Assembly (NCBI GenBank): GCA_964577515.1
Contig: CAZNZN010000001.1
Location: forward strand, 52,361-116,360
DNA: 64,000 bases
Origin: UBA4124 sp964577515
Lineage (GTDB): Bacteria > Patescibacteriota > Minisyncoccia > Phycocordibacterales > UBA9973
Direction of reading: 5' to 3'
Shown: positions 58,734 through 64,000 of the stretch, in pieces
How positions within the stretch are numbered: position 1 is the first letter of the stretch
Layout: every line of letters starts with the position of its first letter
Notes under the pieces: model-generated
What the model was told of the DNA's origin: nothing
The model's database searches: none
What the model saw: the letters and a program-made list of their open reading frames with translations, nothing else
Made by a program: the position numbers and the translations under genes

Positions 58734-61077
58734 AAAAGAGAAAACGTTTGTTATTCTTGATGCACATGCCATTATTCATCGTGCATACCATGCACTGCCA
58801 TCTTTTACCACGAGCACCGGAGAGCCAACAGGTGCGTTGTATGGCGTTGTTACAATGACGCTCAAGATTATTGAGACGTTTTCACCAGAATATATTGTAG
58901 CTGCATTTGATCTTCCAAAGCCGACGTTTCGTCATCATGCCTATGACGCGTATAAGGGTACTCGAGCAAAAGCAGATGATGCGTTAGTGACTCAATTGCA
59001 AACTGCTCGAACATTGTTTGAAGCATTTGGTATTCCTGTGATTGATGCAGAGGGGTTTGAGGCAGATGATGTTGTGGGGACACTTGTTGAGCAATACAAA
59101 CATGTTCCAGGGATACGTATTATTGTTGCATCCGGAGACATGGACACAATGCAGCTTGTAGAAGGAGATACAGTGCAGGTTTTTACTTTGAAAAAAGGAC
59201 TTAATGACACTGTACTCTACAACGAAAAGGCAGTGCGTGAGCGGTACGGGTTCTTGCCCGCACAGCTCGTTGATTATAAAGGACTTCGAGGTGACCCGTC
59301 AGATAACATCATCGGTGTTCCTGGTATAGGAGAAAAAACAGCTACCGCACTAATTGATACGTTTGGGTCTATCGAGGGACTCTATCAAGCACTGCACCAT
59401 GACCGGGCATCAGTAGTAAAGAAGGGGTTTTCAGAAAGAATCGTTGCGTTGCTTGAGCAACACGAAGATGATGCGCTTTTTTCAAAGACACTTGCGACCA
59501 TTCGTCGGGATGCTCCCGTTACTTTTTCTTTAGGAGAGAAGGGGTACAAAGAAAGTGTTTCTGTTCCAAAAATACTTTCGTTTTGTGACGACTATGAATT
59601 CCGTAGTCTTAAGCCGCGTATCAATGCTTTATTTGGTACTACTGAAAGTGCGCCAGTTCTAGAGACTATTGATCCACGGTTACTCCGAGAAGCTTCTATT
59701 GCTCTTTGGGTGTTATATTCTGAACATACCGCGCCGTCGTATGAAACGATTTTGCAAAAAACAAAAACTACAACACTGGCTGAAGCCTACAGAGTACTTC
59801 GCGAAGAGCTACAAAAGCGTAACGGCAGTACCGTTTTTGACACTATTGAAAAACCACTTATTGCGCATATTGAGGCAATGGAAGCATGGGGGATAACACT
59901 CGATGTTCCTTATTTGAAAACAATGATTGCAGAGATAGAGAAACGAATCAAGGAAATAGAAACACAGGTTGGTGAAAGTGCCGGGGTGGTGATTAATCTT
60001 AACTCACCAAAGCAACTTTCATCATTGTTGTTTGATACTCTTGCGCTTAAACCAAAAGGGAAGCGAAAGCAGAGTGGAGCTTTTACTACCAACGCGGAAA
60101 CCCTTGAAGGGCTTCGAGATGCACACCCTGTCATCCCGCTTATTTTAGAGCACCGTGAACTGCAAAAGATAGTATCAACATACGGTGAAGCGCTGGTTGG
60201 TCATGTCAAAGACGATGGGTGTATCCATGCAACATTTTTACAACATGGAACGACTACAGGTCGATTTTCATCTGCAAACCCCAATATGCAGAACCTCCCT
60301 GCCGGGGGAGAATGGGGGAAGAAGGTACGTCACGCTTTCGTTGCGCGAAAAGGTTATTCTTTTATAGGGTGTGATTATTCTCAGATCGAACTTCGTGTTC
60401 TCGCGCTTCTCTCAAAGGACCCGACACTCGTTGCTACTTTCCAAAAAGGTGAAGACATCCACACCTCTGTAGCTACAGCAGTTTTTGGTGTTGCAAAAGA
60501 CGCTGTTACCCCCGATATGCGGCGTAGTGCAAAAGTTGTGAACTTCGGGATTATTTACGGCATGGGAGTAAGTGCTTTGCAAAAGAATCTGATGACTACC
60601 AAAGAAAAAGCACAAGAGTTTTATGATGAATACTTCAATGCTTTCCCAACTATCCGGGCATATCTTGATGCGGTAAAAGAAACAGCGCGAACACTTGGGT
60701 ATACACAGACACTGTTTGGACGTCGGCGATATTTCCCTGGGATTAATAGTGGTCCTGTGTACCTTCGTGCGTTTGCAGAGCGGATGGCAACTAATGCCCC
60801 TATACAAGGCACTGCTGCCGATATAATCAAGCTTGCGATTATTGATGTCGCACAAGCGCTGGCGGAAAAAACCCTTGAAGATAAAGTGCATCTAGCATTA
60901 CAGGTGCATGATGAACTCGTTTATGAGGTTGTCGAAGGGTTTGAAGATGAGGCTGTGAAAATCATTGTTACTGCTATGGAGTCTGTTCTTAAAAAGCATC
61001 CTATAGATGGGGGTGCTCCAGATGTCCCGCTGACTGTTTCTGTAGCAAAAGGGAAGCGCCTTGACGAGCTCAAGTAA
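58726..61077 (+). CDS. polA: DNA polymerase I lacking a proofreading domain
   Basis: A 783-residue family A polymerase for primer removal and repair synthesis. The 5'-3' exonuclease domain (about 1-290) has ILDAHAIIHRAYHA, the acidic SGDMDTMQL and a helix-hairpin-helix GVPGIGEKTA. The middle segment (about 310-380) is too short and lacks the acidic motifs of the 3'-5' exonuclease. The polymerase domain shows TTGRFSSANPNMQNLP, CDYSQIELRVLA, RRSAKVVNFGIIYGMG and QVHDELVYEV. The ATG at 58726 gives an 8-nt overlap with tsaE (translational coupling); the frame to 58687 is not needed. Proofreading is therefore predicted absent. Confidence 0.96.
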   Translation: MNKKEKTFVILDAHAIIHRAYHALPSFTTSTGEPTGALYGVVTMTLKIIETFSPEYIVAAFDLPKPTFRHHAYDAYKGTRAKADDALVTQLQTARTLFEAFGIPVIDAEGFEADDVVGTLVEQYKHVPGIRIIVASGDMDTMQLVEGDTVQVFTLKKGLNDTVLYNEKAVRERYGFLPAQLVDYKGLRGDPSDNIIGVPGIGEKTATALIDTFGSIEGLYQALHHDRASVVKKGFSERIVALLEQHEDDALFSKTLATIRRDAPVTFSLGEKGYKESVSVPKILSFCDDYEFRSLKPRINALFGTTESAPVLETIDPRLLREASIALWVLYSEHTAPSYETILQKTKTTTLAEAYRVLREELQKRNGSTVFDTIEKPLIAHIEAMEAWGITLDVPYLKTMIAEIEKRIKEIETQVGESAGVVINLNSPKQLSSLLFDTLALKPKGKRKQSGAFTTNAETLEGLRDAHPVIPLILEHRELQKIVSTYGEALVGHVKDDGCIHATFLQHGTTTGRFSSANPNMQNLPAGGEWGKKVRHAFVARKGYSFIGCDYSQIELRVLALLSKDPTLVATFQKGEDIHTSVATAVFGVAKDAVTPDMRRSAKVVNFGIIYGMGVSALQKNLMTTKEKAQEFYDEYFNAFPTIRAYLDAVKETARTLGYTQTLFGRRRYFPGINSGPVYLRAFAERMATNAPIQGTAADIIKLAIIDVAQALAEKTLEDKVHLALQVHDELVYEVVEGFEDEAVKIIVTAMESVLKKHPIDGGAPDVPLTVSVAKGKRLDELK

Positions 61078-61095
61078 GTGCTACAATACAGGTAT

Positions 61096-61551
61096 ATGCA
61101 ACAGCCCCCATCAGTTCATAGAGTATTGGCAAACTCTTATATTACGTATCTTCTCTTCTGCACGTTCGGTCTTTTTGGTGATATTTTTTTTCCTGTACGC
61201 CTTACTGTTCCAGAGGGGAAAACACTGGCAATTATTTTTCTTATTGTCGGACCACTCTTTATCGCATGGGCACAATATACGTCATATAGGTTTGAAAAAG
61301 TAAAAGAACAAACTGGCTCTCCTCAATTTCTTCGAGGACCGTACCGACATTTTCGTAACCCAACACAAATAGGACTTCTTTTTCTTGTTGCCGGGTATGC
61401 TCTTGCAACAGGTGCCATCATGCTCTTTCTCGCAACAGTACTTGCATATGTGACTTCAAATATTTTTTTTAGAAAACACGAAGCTATTCTTGAACACCGA
61501 TATGGTGATACCTACACGCAATACAAAAAGTCAGTAGATAAGATTTTGTAA
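61096..61551 (+). CDS. Isoprenylcysteine/phospholipid methyltransferase-like membrane protein
   Basis: A 151-residue membrane protein with four hydrophobic segments and the family C-terminal signature GPYRHFRNPTQIGLLF (about 83-98) and RKHEAILEHRYGDTYTQYKK (about 124-143), as in ICMT-like and PEMT-like methyltransferases that use SAM on lipid or membrane substrates. The true substrate in bacteria is mostly unknown. TACAAT (61082-61087) ends 8 nt before the ATG at 61096, which is preferred over a GTG at 61078 directly after polA. Confidence 0.85.
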   Translation: MQQPPSVHRVLANSYITYLLFCTFGLFGDIFFPVRLTVPEGKTLAIIFLIVGPLFIAWAQYTSYRFEKVKEQTGSPQFLRGPYRHFRNPTQIGLLFLVAGYALATGAIMLFLATVLAYVTSNIFFRKHEAILEHRYGDTYTQYKKSVDKIL

Positions 61552-61554
61552 GAC

Positions 61555-62178
61555 ATGTTGCATATTATTGTTGGTCCAACACTCGAGCTTCGAAAAGAAA
61601 AAAGAGCAGCACTTGTTTCTATAGAAAAAGAAGCGGTTATTTTTGTTGACGATACAGACACCTCGTTTGAAGAACTTGTTCGTTTTGCTTTTCCGTCACT
61701 GTTTGCGGTTGGAATACCTATAGTGCATGGAAAGTTCTTGTTGGAAAAAAAAGAACAAGAAATTCGGCAAGAAACAATACAAACACTTGTGGCAAGTCCT
61801 ACAGTTTTTGTTCTTGAAGAAAGCGGGATTTCTGCACCGCAGAAAAAACTGTTTGAAAAACACGGGGCACGTGTATATGAGTATCAGTATGAGAAAAAAC
61901 AAAAAGAGGAGGCAACTATTTTTGCAATCACTGCGGCCCTTACGATGACAAGCAAAAAAGATCGTTGGCTACTTTTTCAAAAGTGTATTGCAGAGCACGC
62001 ACCCGAAGCGCTTGTTGGTATTTTATTTTGGAAGTTGCGCCAACTTCTGGATCGTCCATCAAAACAAACAGTACACTATCAACAACTCTATACAAGACTT
62101 ATGCATGCACAACAACGTGCGTGGCAGCGTGGAGTTCCACTCGCACTCTTGATAGAAAAAGTACTACTTGAATATTAA
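61555..62178 (+). CDS. DNA polymerase III delta subunit-like protein
   Basis: A 207-residue protein tentatively related to HolA (delta, the clamp-loader wrench). The start MLHIIVGP followed by an alpha/beta region (VIFVDDT, TVFVLEES) resembles a degenerate P-loop domain. The C-terminal half is helical, FAITAALTMTSKKDRWLLFQK and LVGILFWKLRQLLD, ending YTRLMHAQQRAWQRGVPLALLIEKVLL, which strongly recalls the C-terminal collar domain of delta. HolA is normally about 340 residues, so this would be a shortened form. It follows the methyltransferase gene by 3 nt. Confidence in the family is moderate. Confidence 0.6.
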   Translation: MLHIIVGPTLELRKEKRAALVSIEKEAVIFVDDTDTSFEELVRFAFPSLFAVGIPIVHGKFLLEKKEQEIRQETIQTLVASPTVFVLEESGISAPQKKLFEKHGARVYEYQYEKKQKEEATIFAITAALTMTSKKDRWLLFQKCIAEHAPEALVGILFWKLRQLLDRPSKQTVHYQQLYTRLMHAQQRAWQRGVPLALLIEKVLLEY

Positions 62179-62184
62179 AAAAGA

Positions 62185-62212
62185 AAACTCCCATAAGAAG
62201 GGAGTTTATATA
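62185..62212. terminator. Terminator between convergent genes
   Basis: Stem AAACTCCC/GGGAGTTT (62185-62192, 62200-62207) with loop ATAAGAA. The rest of the gap to 62322 holds no recognisable feature. Confidence 0.75.
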
Positions 62213-62322
62213 TTAAAGGAGATTTATTTGCGTTTTTATTTTTAAAAGTACTACTACACGAGGAACTTATACACACTGACGGAAGGAACTGCTGTTCTGT
62301 GTATAGTATACGAAGTAATCTT

Positions 62323-62865
62323 TTACTGCACAACTGCTGTACTAGAGTCTTTCTGTGGATTTCCAAAAACACTAAGTAAAATAACGGCGAAAACGGAGAG
62401 TGACATGAGAGGAATAGTGACAAATCCAAACTCAAATACATACCGAGCGGTACATGACGCGTCCGCACTACAAGGGAGAGGGCTTACTCCTGTGTAGTAA
62501 ATAAATGTGTGATACAACGCAAAAAGTATTCCCACTACTGAAAGGATTCGTACATATCGGAGAGCGTTTAGGTCTTTTTTGATAAGTCCAAAACCCGCAA
62601 TAAATACTATTGGGTACATAAAAATACGTTGGTACCAACAGAGATCACAAGGAGGGAATCCGATTACGTTTGAATAGATGAGACTGCCTATCATTGCAAA
62701 GAGAGCAACAATGAAAACACTCCTAAATGTATTTTTGCGAATAGCATTACTAACAATATTTTCTTTTTTTTGCACGCGAGCAATGAGTAGGAAAAGTGCA
62801 GCAATGAGAAACACAATTGCTCCACTAGCACTTAGTGTATTAAAGATATCGGTAAAGGTTTCCAT
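62323..62865 (-). CDS. dsbB: DsbB/BdbC-like disulfide bond formation protein
   Basis: A 180-residue four-helix membrane protein that re-oxidises a thiol-disulfide partner and passes electrons to quinone in other bacteria. The first redox pair is in PPCDLCWYQRIFMYP (about 71-85) and the second in PLPCSADASCTARY (about 129-142); FEFGFVTIPLMSL follows as in the family. It starts 8 nt after a membrane-anchored thioredoxin-like gene, forming a two-gene disulfide module. Confidence 0.93.
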   Translation of the reverse strand: METFTDIFNTLSASGAIVFLIAALFLLIARVQKKENIVSNAIRKNTFRSVFIVALFAMIGSLIYSNVIGFPPCDLCWYQRIFMYPIVFIAGFGLIKKDLNALRYVRILSVVGILFALYHTFIYYTGVSPLPCSADASCTARYVFEFGFVTIPLMSLSVFAVILLSVFGNPQKDSSTAVVQ

Positions 62866-62873
62866 ATATAGTG

Positions 62874-63254
62874 TTAGTTAGTTTCTGATAAAACGCATTG
62901 TGTTTTCTCTGCAAGTGTTTCAAAAGGAACTTCACCACTCTGTCGTGTACCATCAGCAAACACCCAAGTTGGGTACCCTTCTATTCCTGCTGTTGCACAA
63001 ATAGGGAGTTGTCCTTTTCCATCTGGTTCTGAGCATTCGACATATGGCAGAAGTTTTGCTGATTTCCCAAACATTGCTTTTTGGTTTTGACAGTGAGGAC
63101 ACCAAAATGCTCCATAAAATTTTGCACCACTATCTTTGATACATTGCGCAAAGGTATCATATTTCCCTGGTTTTTTTGCTTCGCGAATAAGAAGCATGAT
63201 TATGCCGCCGATAAGTACAATTGCGATAATCCAATACATTATTTTTTTCATCAT
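62874..63254 (-). CDS. Membrane-anchored thioredoxin-like disulfide oxidoreductase
   Basis: A 126-residue protein with an N-terminal membrane anchor (about 4-24, IMYWIIAIVLIGGIIMLLI) and an external thioredoxin-fold domain. The active site is FWCPHCQNQK (CPHC, about 50-53), the cis-proline loop is GIEGYPTWVF, and additional cysteines (QCIKDSG, VECSE, PICATAG) are present. It is the likely partner of the adjacent DsbB. A TATACT (63264-63269, minus strand) ends 9 nt before the ATG at 63254. Confidence 0.92.
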   Translation of the reverse strand: MMKKIMYWIIAIVLIGGIIMLLIREAKKPGKYDTFAQCIKDSGAKFYGAFWCPHCQNQKAMFGKSAKLLPYVECSEPDGKGQLPICATAGIEGYPTWVFADGTRQSGEVPFETLAEKTQCVLSETN

Positions 63255-63292
63255 ATACAGTTCAGTATAGTCAAAATGTCTGACAATGCAAT

Positions 63293-63775
63293 TTAGTAAT
63301 CAAGTGTTCGAAACAAGACAATACCACCCGCGACAGATACGTTGAGAGATTCTTTTTCTCCGAACATAGGTATTTGTACAACAGTATCAACTGCTCCGAG
63401 GATTGTTTTTGGTATACCGGATACTTCGTTTCCCAGCATAAAAGCTAGTGGCGTTTTTGTGGTAATTGTTTTGTAGTCGATCGCATTCTCTGCTTGTTCT
63501 ATAGCTACCACGGTGTATCCAGACTGTTTAAGCATTGCGATGAGTTTTTTTGGGTCCTCATAACTTTCCCAAGAAAGTGTTTTTTCAGAACCAAGAGCGG
63601 TCTTGGCGAGATCCTTACGACTTCTTCCAAAACGGTCAATTGGTTGAGGGGTTATGGCGCTAAGAAATATTTTTTTTATTCCAACAGCGTCAGCGGTGCG
63701 AAATAGCGCTCCAACGTTTTGGGCACTTCGAACATCGTGGAGTATGAGGACATGAGGAAGAGGGGTTGTCTGCAT
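63293..63775 (-). CDS. SpoU/TrmH-family RNA 2'-O-methyltransferase
   Basis: A 160-residue SPOUT methyltransferase that forms a trefoil knot and methylates ribose 2'-OH in tRNA or rRNA. Motif 1 is LHDVRSAQNVGALFRTADAVGI (about 11-32), motif 2 FMLGNEVSGIP (about 111-121) and motif 3 IPMFGEKESLNVSVAGGIVLF (about 132-152). It lacks an extra RNA-binding domain, so it is a minimal form. The ATG at 63775 is preferred because a TATACC -10 ends 11 nt upstream; the longer frame to 63829 would extend through it. Confidence 0.92.
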   Translation of the reverse strand: MQTTPLPHVLILHDVRSAQNVGALFRTADAVGIKKIFLSAITPQPIDRFGRSRKDLAKTALGSEKTLSWESYEDPKKLIAMLKQSGYTVVAIEQAENAIDYKTITTKTPLAFMLGNEVSGIPKTILGAVDTVVQIPMFGEKESLNVSVAGGIVLFRTLDY

Positions 63776-63829
63776 ATGGCGATTATGGTATAGTTTTTCT
63801 GCTTTTTTGCAATACAAAGAAAGAAGCAT

Positions 63830-63902
63830 GCCCTTATAGCTCAGCTGGTAGAGCAGCTCCCTTTTAAGGAGACGGTCGCAGGTTCGAGCCCTGCTAAGGG
63901 CA
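63830..63902 (+). tRNA. tRNA-Lys(TTT)
   Basis: A 73-nt cloverleaf: acceptor GCCCTTA/TAAGGGC, D-arm GCTCAGCTGGTAGAGC, anticodon loop CTTTTAA (anticodon TTT), T-arm GCAGG-TTCGAGC-CCTGC, discriminator A. The 27-43 pair of the anticodon stem is a G-A mismatch. CCA is not encoded. Confidence 0.95.
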
Positions 63903-63949
63903 CAAAAGAAAAACGCATCAGGAGACTCCTGATGCGTTTTTCTTTTGTG
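63901..63949 (+). terminator. Very long hairpin terminator after tRNA-Lys
   Basis: A perfect 24-bp inverted repeat (63901-63924 and 63926-63949) around a single central A, A-rich on the 5' arm and T-rich on the 3' arm. Its first two bases overlap the tRNA 3' end. The remaining 51 bases of the window show nothing recognisable. Confidence 0.85.
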
Positions 63950-64000
63950 TCTTTATTTAACCATATCAGAACCTATTTTCAAAATCGTAATCATCACTAG

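Noticed and set aside
58233..58772. 179-codon minus-strand frame
   Set aside because: It is antisense to tsaE and includes a terminator; no family features.
1..64000. Alternative genetic code (UGA as glycine), considered because three glycine tRNAs are clustered
   Set aside because: TGA ends several real genes (for example 47331 and 56132) and none of the glycine tRNAs has a UCA anticodon.
1..64000. CRISPR array or cas genes
   Set aside because: No set of short regularly spaced repeats and no Cas-like proteins were found.

Overview
The window looks like the origin-proximal part of a small-genome bacterial chromosome, most likely a member of the Candidate Phyla Radiation (Patescibacteria, Parcubacteria-type). 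This is inferred from gene content: a minimal type IV secretion-like cluster (PrgI, VirB4, VirB6-like, VirB2-like proteins), many secreted or single-pass proteins without known families, compact informational genes and almost no biosynthetic genes. TGA is used as a stop, and no tRNA with a UCA anticodon is seen, so the standard bacterial code applies. None of the six tRNA genes encodes its CCA end, which fits the CCA-adding enzyme gene at 6665-8176.

Layout. 1-2.2 kb: the 3' part of a TraG/VirD4-like coupling ATPase and an unknown membrane protein. 2.3-5.1 kb: HU, a fatty acid desaturase, small unknown genes and a leftward tRNA cluster (Pro, Gly-UCC, Gly-CCC). 5.1-8.2 kb: YraN, tRNA-Gly(GCC), an HTH/LAGLIDADG-like protein, tRNA-Arg and CCA-adding enzyme; this stretch carries at least eight parS-like (ParB-binding) palindromes. 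8.2-20.4 kb: housekeeping (XthA, Xer recombinase, S15, NYN nuclease, ComM-like ATPase, LysM/M23 peptidase, UvrD-type helicase, RsmA), interrupted by a gene with a Bacteroidota-like look (10287-11000). 20.4-37.1 kb: one long rightward block encoding the envelope-spanning secretion-like machine. It includes two adjacent genes that share an 820-bp identical 5' half (signal peptide, beta-rich region, VirB2-like two-helix segment) but end in two different peptidoglycan-hydrolase domains. 37.1-41.6 kb: the classic replication-origin neighbourhood, rpmH-rnpA-yidD-yidC leftward and dnaA-dnaN rightward, with DnaA boxes in both intergenic regions. 41.6-53 kb: PBP1-type enzyme, TyrS, an epimerase-like protein, an rRNA methyltransferase, a SET-domain protein, glycosyltransferase, class II photolyase and the ruvB-yebC-ruvC operon. 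53.0-53.23 kb: a non-coding segment with a near-consensus promoter, long-range stem and U-tract that I cannot assign to a known RNA family. 53.2-64 kb: PilB-type ATPase, a second Bacteroidota-like gene, a large surface protein, the tsaE-polA-methyltransferase-HolA-like run, a DsbB/thioredoxin pair, a SpoU methyltransferase and tRNA-Lys.

The most interesting points are the VirB2-like/murein hydrolase fusion pair, the clustered parS-like sites (one of which contains the GTG start codon of yraN), the orphan structured RNA, and a strikingly common promoter arrangement in which a -10 hexamer ends only 4-16 nt before the start codon, implying that leaderless or near-leaderless mRNAs are the rule here.
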